64,000 bases of DNA. Source: Bradyrhizobium diazoefficiens (GTDB taxonomy: Bacteria > Pseudomonadota > Alphaproteobacteria > Rhizobiales > Xanthobacteraceae). Of the stretch, positions 47,701 through 56,017 are shown piece by piece. How positions within the stretch are numbered: position 1 is the first letter of the stretch; every line of letters starts with the position of its first letter. Location: assembly GCF_016616885.1 (NCBI RefSeq), contig NZ_CP067102.1, positions 2,260,501 to 2,324,500 on the forward strand, written 5' to 3'. The translations under genes and the position numbers were made by a program. The notes under the pieces are model-generated. The model ran no database searches, was not told the origin of the DNA, and saw only the letters and a list, made by a program, of their open reading frames with translations.

Positions 47701-49355
47701 TTGGCGCCGTTGGCGCTGACGATCACTTCCTGCGTCTTGACGCCGGCCGCGTACAGGATCGTGTCGCTGCTCGAGTCGACGTTGACGAGCGACTTGCTGG
47801 TGATGACGCCGTTGCTGAAATTCGACGTCTGCGTTCCCGTCTGCGTGCCGGACGCGTTGAAGAACTTCGTCTCGCTCCAGCTCGACGTGGAGGTCGTGAC
47901 GGAGAACGAGTAGCCGCCCTGGATCGCGGCGAGCGCGTTCCCGTAGTGCGAGATGATGTAGTTCATCGTCGACGCCGACGCGACAGCGAGCACGTGGGTG
48001 TCGGTCAGCGTGATCGACTGCAGAGCGGTGGATGCCGAGAGGTCGGCGAGTTCCGCGACAATCTGGGCGGCCGTGCCGGTGACGTCGGTGGCCTGGGCCG
48101 GGTTCGAGGCCGCACGCGACACGCCGTCGATCTCGATGATGATGGGGTGATCGCTCACGGGAATCGTGAACGAGCTGACATTGGTGAATGTCTCGATCGG
48201 GTCGGTACCGCCGGTGGGATCGTAGACCTTGATGGACTGGTGCACGCCGTCGAGCTGAACCGTGACGGTTTGGCTCGGATTGCTGATCTCGGTGTTCGTC
48301 CTCGGATCCCAGACCTTCGGCTCGGCCCAGACGACCAGATCGTAGGCGCCGTTGCTCTTGCCGAGCACCAGGCTGTTGCCGGAGTCCGGCATGTTGCTGA
48401 GCGTATAGCTCAGCGGGCTGGTCGGCTGGCCGCTGCCGGTTCCGTCGTCGTTGAGGATCGTCGTCAGATTATGGACCGCGGTGGCAGCCAGCTTGGGCGT
48501 GCCGTCGTCGTAGAACAGTCCGAAATGGCTCTGCGGATCGGTATCGCTGCTCGACGAATTGCGATCGAGCAGTTCGTAGAGATAAGTGGTGCCGACGCCG
48601 TCTTTGAAGGCGTCCATCAAGGTGTTGAGGATCGATTTTGCCTGCACCGATTCGTTCACGCCGAGATATGGCGTGGTGCTCAGCGTGGTGTAGCCGGTTT
48701 CGGTGATCACCTTGGGATCGCCGGAAGATGCCGAGCTCGCCAGATTCAGCGCTGACGCCAGCGCAGCCGCCGGCGTGGTGCCGGTGCTGACATAGGCATG
48801 CGAGTTGGCGTAGTCCGAGGACGCGCCGAGATTACCGAGTTTCGCGAAGTCCGCGGGATCGTCATAAGCGAGAGTCAGATTGTAGACAGGAAACTTCGCG
48901 AGCGACGCATCGGCCTTGATCGCGCTGTAGAGCGCCTGCTGAAATTGCGCGGCCGCCTCGATCGTCGAGCTGCCGTTATAGCTGAACGCCTGGTGATTGA
49001 CCTCGTTCAGACCTTCGAGCGCGATGATGCTGCCCGGATGAGCCGCCTCGAACGCGTCGAGCGCGGCGATGTATTGCTGCAAGCCCGCGGCACCCGTCGC
49101 CGGGATCGACGATGAAGCGCCGAGATCGAATTTGTATCCGTCGTTCGCCAGACCGTCGAGCACGGGCTGTGCTCCCGGGATGTTCGTCAAACCGTCACGA
49201 AGCGTGGTGACGCCGAGATATTTGAGATCGGCTTCGACGAGTGCGAGATTGTTGTAGCTGCCCCACGCATATGAAACGTGCGTGTTGACGCCGATTGAAC
49301 TTGTGAACGCGCTTGCGGAGAGAACAGTTTGGTCGCTGCTGGTGATCGTTGCCAT
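44745..49355 (-). CDS. Giant secreted glycosidase with YD-like repeats and RTX-type C-terminus
   Basis: The 1536-residue protein has no classical signal peptide. Residues 1-~310 form a clan GH-A-like TIM-barrel glycosidase domain with acid/base Glu118 in LEGLNEVN and nucleophile Glu219 in KVITETGYTT. A linker beta domain (~310-420) follows. Residues ~540-1430 are about five and a half copies of a ~161-residue repeat built of units such as ADGTHTNTFYNITGQAYTT and NYADGSSLTTTYNTSG, similar to YD/RHS-type repeats. The last ~110 residues contain RTX-like LAGGTGNDIFAAAG and FSGGNDTVNGF and end in DFLFV, typical of type I secretion. It probably cleaves or modifies exopolysaccharide outside the cell, like ExsH or PlyA. 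No type I exporter gene is in the window. Confidence 0.85.
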   Translation of the reverse strand: MATITSSDQTVLSASAFTSSIGVNTHVSYAWGSYNNLALVEADLKYLGVTTLRDGLTNIPGAQPVLDGLANDGYKFDLGASSSIPATGAAGLQQYIAALDAFEAAHPGSIIALEGLNEVNHQAFSYNGSSTIEAAAQFQQALYSAIKADASLAKFPVYNLTLAYDDPADFAKLGNLGASSDYANSHAYVSTGTTPAAALASALNLASSASSGDPKVITETGYTTLSTTPYLGVNESVQAKSILNTLMDAFKDGVGTTYLYELLDRNSSSSDTDPQSHFGLFYDDGTPKLAATAVHNLTTILNDDGTGSGQPTSPLSYTLSNMPDSGNSLVLGKSNGAYDLVVWAEPKVWDPRTNTEISNPSQTVTVQLDGVHQSIKVYDPTGGTDPIETFTNVSSFTIPVSDHPIIIEIDGVSRAASNPAQATDVTGTAAQIVAELADLSASTALQSITLTDTHVLAVASASTMNYIISHYGNALAAIQGGYSFSVTTSTSSWSETKFFNASGTQTGTQTSNFSNGVITSKSLVNVDSSSDTILYAAGVKTQEVIVSANGAKQTTNYNSDGSISSETDAASDKTVTTTVYTNGLKSKVYVTNADGTHTNTFYGITGQAYTTQIQTTKADGTMTSITQLHADGTTQYTKVLNADGSTTTDLYNSAGQKTSEVRNYADGSRLTTNYDTTGAVTQTVAKAASGASTTTNYSAGVLASVYITSADGTKEAKLYTAGQIASDSVQNTDGSSTMTVYANGVKSKVYATHADGTHTNTFYNITGQAYTTQIQTTKADGTVVTITQLHADGTTQYTKVTNADGGTTTGLYNTAGQRITAVQNYADGSSLTTTYNTSGVATQTVSKAVNGTTTTTNLSAGVQTSVYITSADGTKETKLFAAGVIASDLVQKTDGSSTMTVYVSGVKSKVYVTNADGTHTNTFYNITGQAYTTQIQTTKADGTVTAFTNLHADGTTQYTKITNADGGTTTGLYNTAGQKITEVHNYADGSSLTTTYNTSGVVTRTVAKATNGTTTTTNLSAGVQTSIYITTADGTKETKLFTAGVIASDLVQKTDGSSSMTVFASGVKSKVYVTNADGTHTNTFYNITGQAYTTEIQKTKADGTITAITDLHADGTLQYSKVVNADGSITTDQYDSTGHKTTEVVNYADGSTLTSTYDTAGAVTQTVTKDSGNSTTTNFSSGVKTSVYITNADGSKESDLYTSGHLTSTLIQKTDGSSATTVYSNDIKTATYETHADGTHTNTFFNVTGKAYTTEIQQSKADGTITSITDLHADGSLQYTKVVNSDGSVTTDLYDSTGHKTTEVQNYTDGSTLSSTYDTTGSVTQTVAKANGDTTTTNFSGGVKTSVYIANADGSKDTQTYSSGKIASDYVQNTDGSNATTVYTDGVKAKMYVNNADGTHDNFYFNATNTEHDSYNTAGNLAYVDIQNSDGTHNTSAKVAGITLAGGTGNDIFAAAGVGSTTISFSGGNDTVNGFHAGSATGHDTVAIAKLMAADYSHLQLSQSGADTLIHVTANDTILLKNVVAANVTSGDFLFV
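45141..47573. repeat. Array of 480-483-bp in-gene repeats
   Basis: The same sequence marker (gtagaag-gtgttggtgtg on the plus strand) recurs at about 45141, 45621, 46101, 46584, 47067 and 47550. The spacings are 480, 480, 483, 483 and 483 bases, corresponding to 160 or 161 codons. The copies at 46101-47550 are most alike, and those nearest the 3' end of the gene are more diverged. The array codes for the repeat region of the RTX-type glycosidase. Confidence 0.93.
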
Positions 49356-49624
49356 GACTTACTCTGGTGATGCCCGCTGGTGTTGCTCCATGCGTAGCGG
49401 CAGAGTTTGTCAGTGACGTTAGAAAGAAGGCTAAAGATGTAGGTATCCGCGGCTTTTCACGGAACGAACTGCAAGTATTTTCAGCACATTGCGCGACGCT
49501 GCTTGTTCCTCACAGGAACTCGCCGCGATTGCCTAATTACGATTCACTTTGGCCCGTTATTCTACGGAATGTTCCATGACAGCGACGTGAGTCATTCGCG
49601 CAAGTGAAAACGATTCGTCGTGCG
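49356..49624. promoter_or_regulatory. Intergenic region upstream of the RTX-type glycosidase
   Basis: These 269 bases lie between the start of the glycosidase gene and the stop of the GT2 gene, both on the minus strand. The region is AT-richer than its surroundings and presumably holds the glycosidase promoter. No coding frame or consensus element was recognised. Confidence 0.35.
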
Positions 49625-50779
49625 CTAATGCGCGGACGCGGTGCTCGACGGTGACGCGCCGGGCAATTGATACTCGGTTCGCCAACCGAGTCGCTGTGCG
49701 TCGCCGTCGGCGATGGCTTCGAGCAGCGGACGAAGCGCCTTTCTGGCACCACTAAGGCTGCGGTAAGCCAGGATTGCCTCGATCGCTAGCAGGCCGACAT
49801 AGCTCGTACGGTTGATACGATAGACAATCGGCGAGGTCGTATACCGTTTCTCAATCAGGATCCGGTTCCGGCAGGCATAATAGAGCCGCCACGCCGGTGC
49901 GTCGGGGCTGACGAGCGCGCTGCGCGCGCTGGCGCTGGGCTTCTGGTCCCAGGATTCTTCCGCATCGTTGATGCAACCGACATCCGTCAGATAGATGGCG
50001 ACGCCGGCGTCCATCAGGCGCAGCGAGTAGTCGTGGTCGTCACTATAGAGGACGAACTCCTTGTTCGGAGGCGAAACCTTCCGGACGGCGCCAATCGGCA
50101 GCAGCAGCCCGCCATAGGGCGCGGTCTCGATCCGGCGCAGATGAAACTCTCCGTAATTCTCCGGGTCTCGCTGCGCGGATCGTGCGAACCGTCGCCACAG
50201 TTTCGACGGAAGCGAGGCGAGATGAAAGTTCAGGAACGAGTTGGCGCGGATGGCCACCGCGTTCTGATCGGCGAGCAAAGCCGGATAGATGCCGCGATGC
50301 CTGCGCAATGCGCACAGTCCGATATCGTCCGTCGCGCCGAGCGCCGTATGCAGCGCGAGCAAGCGGTCCAGGAAGCCGTCCTCGCCGACATTATCGTCGT
50401 CCAGAATGAGGACGAACCCCAAATCGTCGTCTTCGAGCCGCTGGGCAGCGGCGATGCCGGCGTGAAAGCCGCCGGCCGATCCCAGATTTGAAGCGAGCCT
50501 GATGACATCGACGGGAGGTGTGGTTGCGAAATCATCAACCCTCACCGGACGGTTGCATCCATTGTCGACCACGATCACACGTTTGACCGCGGGGCTGGCC
50601 TGAACGGCAGCAACGGTCCGCCGTACCAGCTGCTCGCGTCGTCCATACGTCACGATGACACATGCGACCGAGCGCCCCGCTTCGGTCGAGCGATTGAGGA
50701 CGGTCGGTGGCTTCGATTCGAGGGGAGCGTTCGACAATTTACTCTCGCTTGGCGTTAAGTCGTTCCATTCGAGCGACAT
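49625..50779 (-). CDS. Glycosyltransferase family 2
   Basis: The 384-residue enzyme has a GT-A fold: SVACVIVTYGRREQLVRRTV at residue ~38, VKRVIVVDNGCN, LASNLGSAGGFHAG, and the DXD metal site in LILDDDNVGEDG. YSDDHDYSLRLMDAG in the second half is the expected acidic region near the catalytic base. It probably adds one sugar of the repeat unit. It is divergent from the second glycosidase gene. Confidence 0.9.
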   Translation of the reverse strand: MSLEWNDLTPSESKLSNAPLESKPPTVLNRSTEAGRSVACVIVTYGRREQLVRRTVAAVQASPAVKRVIVVDNGCNRPVRVDDFATTPPVDVIRLASNLGSAGGFHAGIAAAQRLEDDDLGFVLILDDDNVGEDGFLDRLLALHTALGATDDIGLCALRRHRGIYPALLADQNAVAIRANSFLNFHLASLPSKLWRRFARSAQRDPENYGEFHLRRIETAPYGGLLLPIGAVRKVSPPNKEFVLYSDDHDYSLRLMDAGVAIYLTDVGCINDAEESWDQKPSASARSALVSPDAPAWRLYYACRNRILIEKRYTTSPIVYRINRTSYVGLLAIEAILAYRSLSGARKALRPLLEAIADGDAQRLGWRTEYQLPGASPSSTASAH

Positions 50780-50983
50780 TATAGATACTCAGTCGAATTG
50801 GAACGGCAATTCCTCCAGCAATTTTCGCCACAAAAGCGTGCAAACGTGTTGTTCGCTCCGACAGCGGCTGCGCTTTGCCGGTGAGGGCCTATTGTGATCA
50901 TATTGTGAAGGTCGGTCGCGCAGATGTAGATGATGGTGGATCGGAAACGGATGCAGGCAATTTCTCGGGCGCACGGAGGCGCA
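50780..50983. promoter_or_regulatory. Divergent promoter region between GT2 and the glycosidase
   Basis: The 204-base region separates two divergent starts. It contains a local partial repeat, tgatcatattgtgaaggtc at 50894-50912, in AT-richer sequence. The glycosidase ATG at 50984 is preceded by a clear ribosome-binding sequence (cggaggcgca). Confidence 0.4.
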
Positions 50984-52084
50984 ATGTTCCTGGCATTGAA
51001 GAGAGTGTTTCTGGCTGCACTGCTGCTGGCACTCGGGCTGGTGGCATCCGTCGAGAATGCCAGTGCGGGTCCGCTCACATGGGGGGTCGACGGCCCCGAC
51101 GGACGGCGCGCCGACTTGAAGGCGATCTTCGAGGTCATGCGAGCCCGCGGACTGACGCAGTACAGGGTCGCTGCAAATCTCGCGCGGGACACCGATCCGT
51201 ACGAGGTCCAGATGTACCGGGACATGCTGGCGCTGGCCAAGACCTATGGCATCACGCTCAAGCCGATATTGGCGACCCCGTTTGCCTGGGGCGATCGCAC
51301 CGATGGCGGCAAGTATCCGGCCGGCGACTGGAATGCGCTGTATCAGCAGGCCTATTCGAGAACTTACACCTTCGTGATCAATTTTAAGGATCAGATCAAC
51401 GACTGGGAGATGGGCAACGAGATCAACCTTCTGGCGCTGGATTCCAGCGGCAAGAAGCTCTACGGCCACGGCTGGACCGCCGAGGAATTCGACATCCCGG
51501 TCATGAACGACTGGGTCGCGGTCCTCAAGGGCATGTCCGATGCGATCGACAAGATCAATCGCGAACACGGAACGCATTTGCGACGCGTGCTCAACACCAC
51601 GTCGACGATGTTCGGCTTCCTCGATTTCATGGCGTCGAAGGGTGTCGGATTCGACGTCATCTCCTACCACTATTATGAATCCCTCAATCAGAATCCAAAC
51701 CGCGCCTGGGGCGGCAGCAGGCAGCCCTACAATCTGTTCAAGAAGCTCGCGACGTACGGCAAGCCGGTCGTCTTCAATGAGGTCAATTGCGCGGAGATCT
51801 ACAAGCCGGCCTACGAGAACGAAGCCGGCAAACCCCTCACCGAGGCATGCTACAAGAGCCTGCACGCCACGTTGAGCTTCATCGCCAAACAGGTCGACGC
51901 CGATGTCGAGAGCGTGCTGATCTACGAGTTGTTCGATGAGCCGAAGAAGGCCCCGCCGGAAAACCGCTTCGGCCTGATGTACGACCTCAACACGCCGAAG
52001 ATCCCGCTCTATATGCTGTCACGGTTTGCGGGAAAGAACCTAGCGCCGCACGAGGCGGAGGAGCTGGCCAAGCGCGGAATGTAG
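50984..52084 (+). CDS. Secreted clan GH-A glycosidase
   Basis: The 366-residue protein starts with a signal peptide (LKRVFLAALLLALGLVASVENASA) and is a TIM-barrel glycosidase. The acid/base Glu146 is in WEMGNEIN and the nucleophile Glu266 in KPVVFNEVNC; the segment SYHYYESLNQNP lies before the nucleophile. The plan resembles the catalytic part of the giant RTX-type protein at 44745-49355, but the overall sequences differ. It is probably periplasmic or secreted and may trim nascent exopolysaccharide. GH39 or GH5-like families are possible; the exact family and substrate are not decided. The ATG at 50984 has GGAGG 5 bases upstream. Confidence 0.85.
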   Translation: MFLALKRVFLAALLLALGLVASVENASAGPLTWGVDGPDGRRADLKAIFEVMRARGLTQYRVAANLARDTDPYEVQMYRDMLALAKTYGITLKPILATPFAWGDRTDGGKYPAGDWNALYQQAYSRTYTFVINFKDQINDWEMGNEINLLALDSSGKKLYGHGWTAEEFDIPVMNDWVAVLKGMSDAIDKINREHGTHLRRVLNTTSTMFGFLDFMASKGVGFDVISYHYYESLNQNPNRAWGGSRQPYNLFKKLATYGKPVVFNEVNCAEIYKPAYENEAGKPLTEACYKSLHATLSFIAKQVDADVESVLIYELFDEPKKAPPENRFGLMYDLNTPKIPLYMLSRFAGKNLAPHEAEELAKRGM

Positions 52085-52103
52085 GCGCGGCACGTGCCGC
52101 GCC
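52084..52103. terminator. Perfect 20-base palindrome between convergent genes
   Basis: ggcgcggcacgtgccgcgcc is a perfect inverted repeat that begins on the last base of the glycosidase stop codon and ends 17 bases before the stop of the convergent gene at 52120. It can form a GC-rich hairpin and may terminate both transcripts. No T-run is present. Confidence 0.5.
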
Positions 52104-52119
52104 TGCGGCAACATTCGGC

Positions 52120-52866
52120 CTAGATCCAGAGCCACGGACACACGGTGTCCAGGGCGACCCGGATGTAGAACTTCCAGATGTTGTCGGTTGCATATCCCTT
52201 GTTGTCGAGGCCGCGGATTCCGCTGACGAGCGGCACCGTCCGGAACCGTGGAACGAATTTCGACGTTCTCGGCGCGGCTTCGAAATCGTCACGCAGCGCC
52301 TTTTCGGGGAACGCGGCGGCGGAGGTCTCCTCATAGAGCTTGCATTTGCCTTGGAGATATTGGCGATAGCCGGCTTTGGTCCATGCCATCATGTACATGT
52401 CGACGACCCTTTTGGGGTAGTTGCGCATGTTGACGTAGAAGTCGAACCCTTTCGGGGTCTTCTGGATCAGCCTGGCGAGATTCAGGACAACGTAACGGCC
52501 GGTGACCTTCCAGATCGGGGTGTCGGTATCGCATTCCCTGATGAAGCGCGAATTCGCCATTGCGTGGTCGAGCAGGAACAACTCACCGTAGCCGCGGCCG
52601 TACATCTGGGGATAGTCGAGCCCCGCAAAGGAAATGAACTCGATCTTGTCGACGATGTTCAACTGCTCGGCGATGGCCTTGAGACTGGACAGATCGGATT
52701 CCGAGTTCTCGACAAAGACGATCTGGTCGATGCACTGGCCCACCAGCCGGCCGTAGAACCAGAGCGCGTCCTCGTAGTCCTTGCGGCGGAGGGCGGGATC
52801 TTTCCGGCCGAGGCTTCGCACGTCGGCTTTCGGCGTGATGGTCGCCGTCATGATCAGAATATTCAT
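52120..52866 (-). CDS. Polysaccharide-cluster protein of unknown function, possible glycosyltransferase
   Basis: The 248-residue soluble protein begins MNILIMTATITPKADV after a good ribosome-binding sequence (aaaggaccc). It has a Rossmann-like start, FVENSESDLSSLKAIAEQL, then YGRGYGELFLLDHAM and TPIWKVTGRYVVLNLARLI. The K-TGRY stretch resembles motifs in some capsule glycosyltransferase-like proteins, but no known family was firmly recognised. It is the last gene of the minus-strand export/flippase group. Confidence 0.6.
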   Translation of the reverse strand: MNILIMTATITPKADVRSLGRKDPALRRKDYEDALWFYGRLVGQCIDQIVFVENSESDLSSLKAIAEQLNIVDKIEFISFAGLDYPQMYGRGYGELFLLDHAMANSRFIRECDTDTPIWKVTGRYVVLNLARLIQKTPKGFDFYVNMRNYPKRVVDMYMMAWTKAGYRQYLQGKCKLYEETSAAAFPEKALRDDFEAAPRTSKFVPRFRTVPLVSGIRGLDNKGYATDNIWKFYIRVALDTVCPWLWI

Positions 52867-52910
52867 GGGTCCTTTCGATGTCATCTCATCAATCCCTCGC
52901 GGCGTCATGG

Positions 52911-54353
52911 CTAGATAGCCGCGACGCGCTCCTTGTTCAGTTCGAGATCGCGCAAGCCGAGCAGGCTTCGTGCCAGCTGCCGATGAAACAGCAGGTAACT
53001 GATCGCGATCGTCAGGACGTATGCGGTCGTGCCAAGCAGCCAGGCTGATTTCGGCGTGGCGGCCATCTCCATGACGCGATTTGCGGCAACGAGGCCGAGC
53101 GTCGTGGCGACCGTTGCGGGCGCAAGCGCCTTGACTAGATCGACCACGGGCAGCTTGGTTTCCCAGGAGGTGATCAGCATCGTAGCGACGGACACGATGA
53201 GTGTCACCGCGAGATAGATCTTGATGATCCCGATGAGCCCAAATTTCAGGCCGATGACGAACGCCACGATGGTCGAGATGCTGTTCGCGGTGGAAACCCA
53301 GAATTGCAGCTGAGCCTTGCCCCGCGACAGCAGCATGGCGCCGCTATAAGCGGTGATCGACTGCGCCGCGCCGGCAATCGACATCAGCCCGACCAGCGGA
53401 ATGATGCCGGTCCATTTGGCCGGAAAGAACGCGGTGAAAAGATAGTCGGCGCCGAACGTGAGATAGAGCATGCCGGGAAAGACCACGGCGGCCGTCAGCG
53501 ACAGCACACCGCAAATGATCTCGTTGCGCTCTTGCAGCGATCCCTTTGCGGCCTGACGGCTGAGTGTCGCCATGAGCACGCCGCTGCCCGGCCAGGTGAT
53601 CACCATCAGCGGAAGGATCATGATCTGGTAAGCCAGGCCGTACAGACCGACGGCAGCCGCGCCCACGGCACCGCCGATCAGGACGTTGCCAACCGCGCGA
53701 CCGGCAAAGTTGAGCAGATTGCTCGCCAACACCCAACCGCCGAAGGTCAGGATCGAGCGCACGCGGCCCCATTGAAAATTGAGCTGCACATCCTTTCGCG
53801 CGATGACGGCGAAGGCGGCGGCGCGAACGATCTGGACGACGACATAGTAGGCGACCAGTGCCCAGACGCCCCAGCCCAGGAAGGCGCCCAGAACGCATGT
53901 GAGCACCGAAACGATGACGGCGACGATCTCGACGCCCGCCACGACCTGGTAGCGCAGATGCCGTTCGAGGACGGCACGCGGGCCGAGGGCGGCAATGGAG
54001 AGCACCACCGAGATCGACAGCGTGGCGAGCACGCTTCCCAATCCCTCCATCTCGAGACCGGCGGCGAGAGGCGCGGAGATGACCGCCAGGATCACGGCGC
54101 AGAGCAAGCCGATGGCGCAGATCAGCGTGATCGCGGCGCCCGCGTCGTTCCGATCGAGCGTCGGCCGCTGCACCATGGCGCTCGACATGCCCAGATCGGT
54201 TAACAGCGCGATGAATCCGACGAACGGCAATGAAAAGGTGACGAGACCGAATTCGGCCGGCGCCGCGAAATACGTCATCATGACGGTCATCGCGAACTGC
54301 AGGCCGGATTTGAGAACGTTCATGCCGGACATCGACAGCAGATTTTTCAGCAT
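52911..54353 (-). CDS. Wzx-type oligosaccharide flippase (first)
   Basis: The 480-residue protein has 12-14 helices and matches the polysaccharide transporter family: an N-terminal MLKNLLSMSGMNVLKSGLQF, AAPAEFGLVTFSLPFVGFIALLTDLGMS split over the first helices, and YLTFGADYLFTAFFPAKW in the second half. It moves undecaprenyl-linked repeats across the inner membrane. The ATG at 54353 is chosen over the one at 54389 because the family begins with this helix. It lies 182 bases downstream of a second flippase gene. Confidence 0.9.
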   Translation of the reverse strand: MLKNLLSMSGMNVLKSGLQFAMTVMMTYFAAPAEFGLVTFSLPFVGFIALLTDLGMSSAMVQRPTLDRNDAGAAITLICAIGLLCAVILAVISAPLAAGLEMEGLGSVLATLSISVVLSIAALGPRAVLERHLRYQVVAGVEIVAVIVSVLTCVLGAFLGWGVWALVAYYVVVQIVRAAAFAVIARKDVQLNFQWGRVRSILTFGGWVLASNLLNFAGRAVGNVLIGGAVGAAAVGLYGLAYQIMILPLMVITWPGSGVLMATLSRQAAKGSLQERNEIICGVLSLTAAVVFPGMLYLTFGADYLFTAFFPAKWTGIIPLVGLMSIAGAAQSITAYSGAMLLSRGKAQLQFWVSTANSISTIVAFVIGLKFGLIGIIKIYLAVTLIVSVATMLITSWETKLPVVDLVKALAPATVATTLGLVAANRVMEMAATPKSAWLLGTTAYVLTIAISYLLFHRQLARSLLGLRDLELNKERVAAI

Positions 54354-54535
54354 TACGTCGATCTCCGGGCGCCACGGGATGACGCCCACTCAGGTTCCAT
54401 ACGGCCCAGCCCTGCACCCGCGCGTTTATCTCGCACATGCACAACTGGCAAGACAAGCAATCGGGCAGCAGGCATTGCCAAGTTGTTGGGCAGGCCATTT
54501 TTCCTTCTGAACAGCATCCGGGCGTCACGCTGTCG

Positions 54536-55948
54536 TTACACATCCGATCGGGATGCGCCGGCAGCCTCGAGGAAACGCCCCTTCCACGCGAGCAGTGCGA
54601 CGATGGCGGTTGCGGCCACGATCTTCGCAACCAGCGCAATCGCGGACGCCGAGGGCACGGCCGAAAATGCGCCGATGACGGCGGCCCCCGCGACGGATGC
54701 CGCGACGAGCCCCCATCGCGGCGTTGCGCCGAACCGCACCATGGGTCTCGCCGCGAGCACGATGACGATCGCGGTTGCGAGGATCGCACCGACCAGGACA
54801 TAGGTCGGCGCTCCCGTGATCGCTTGCGTCGGCACCGCCACGACCAGGACGAGCAGCAATTGGCACAGAGCGACGACGACGAGACGCGTGGCGGACTTCG
54901 TCAAATGGGGTGCGATCGCGAGCGTGGATTGCAGATGGCAATGCATGAAATAGAAGCCGGCTGCGGCCGCCGAGGTCTGGAGAAAGCTCGCCAGAATGGG
55001 TGCCGGAACGAACAATTGTCCCGCGTCCGGCAGAAAGCCGATCAGGCCTCCGAGCATCACCAGCGTGGCGCAGATGATGAAGTCGAGCAGATGCGCGACG
55101 GCCGCGCGGGAGTCGTCGGCACTGCCGCGCTCGTATTGATGGACGACTTCGGGATAGTTGACGGTGTGGATGGCCGCGACCAGCACTGCAAACGGCCGCT
55201 GCAGCAGGTCGATCGCCATCGAGAAGCCTGCGGTGACCGCGGGAGCGGTCGCCCCCAGCGCCGAAACGACGACGAAGCGTATCGAGACCGGGACCGAGAG
55301 GTGCAGCACCGAGGCGCCGGCCGCGAGCATGCCGTAGCGCGCGAAGCCGCTCCAATCCGCGAGCAGCGCCGGACGCGTCACTTTCTGAAGCGTTTGGGGA
55401 TGCAGCAACTGCCCGGCGATCAGGCTGGCGATCTGGGCGCCCAGCATGCCGAGCAGCGCCGCGTGCGCCGTGCCGTGGAGCCACGCGCCGGCCGTCGCGC
55501 CGCCCACCATCAGCGTGGCTCTCAGGATGAGGAGAAACGCGGCTGCGCCAAGCCGGTGCGAGACGCGGACAACCATGAAGTGGAGGTCGGTCGCGCCCTG
55601 AGCTACGGCCAGTGCAAGCCCGACCAGGCCTACGCTCGTGGCGATCGGGCTTGCGATCGAAACGGCGAGGCCGCCGATCACCAGAAGCGCGAGCGCGCTG
55701 GCGAGCGCGGCGCCGAACAGGGAAGTCCTCAATCGCGCCGCGTCGTCCTGCATGGCGGCGGCCAGAAAGCGCACGCCGGCCAATTGCAGCCATTCGAACA
55801 TCAGCACGCTGAGCAGCTGGCTGGAAGCGAGCGTGAGGGAGAAATTGGCGTAAGCGAGCGGCGAGAGGATACGGCCGAGCACAAAGATGAGGATGATCGC
55901 CGCCGCACTCTGGTAGACGACCCCGACAAGCGCGAACAGACGGGTCAT
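54536..55948 (-). CDS. Wzx-type oligosaccharide flippase (second)
   Basis: The 470-residue protein has about 13 helices (MTRLFALVGVVYQSAAAIIL, LSPLAYANFSLTLASSQLLS, WSGFARYGMLAAGASVLHL, FAVLVAAIHTVNYPEV) and belongs to the MATE-like polysaccharide transporter group. It is very Ala-rich and not closely similar to the adjacent flippase, so they are not a recent duplication. Two flippases could serve two repeat units or two polymers. Confidence 0.85.
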   Translation of the reverse strand: MTRLFALVGVVYQSAAAIILIFVLGRILSPLAYANFSLTLASSQLLSVLMFEWLQLAGVRFLAAAMQDDAARLRTSLFGAALASALALLVIGGLAVSIASPIATSVGLVGLALAVAQGATDLHFMVVRVSHRLGAAAFLLILRATLMVGGATAGAWLHGTAHAALLGMLGAQIASLIAGQLLHPQTLQKVTRPALLADWSGFARYGMLAAGASVLHLSVPVSIRFVVVSALGATAPAVTAGFSMAIDLLQRPFAVLVAAIHTVNYPEVVHQYERGSADDSRAAVAHLLDFIICATLVMLGGLIGFLPDAGQLFVPAPILASFLQTSAAAAGFYFMHCHLQSTLAIAPHLTKSATRLVVVALCQLLLVLVVAVPTQAITGAPTYVLVGAILATAIVIVLAARPMVRFGATPRWGLVAASVAGAAVIGAFSAVPSASAIALVAKIVAATAIVALLAWKGRFLEAAGASRSDV

Positions 55949-56017
55949 GGGAGGTTCAGCCTGCGGGCCGAAGCGCAGGACAGAACGGGCTCATTGCGCA
56001 AACCGCTCATCCCAGGG

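Noticed and set aside
44646..48755. Long plus-strand frames of 571 and 589 residues
   Set aside because: They are antisense copies of the periodic repeats of the RTX-type glycosidase; their repetitive V/G/R-rich sequence reflects the repeat array, not a gene.
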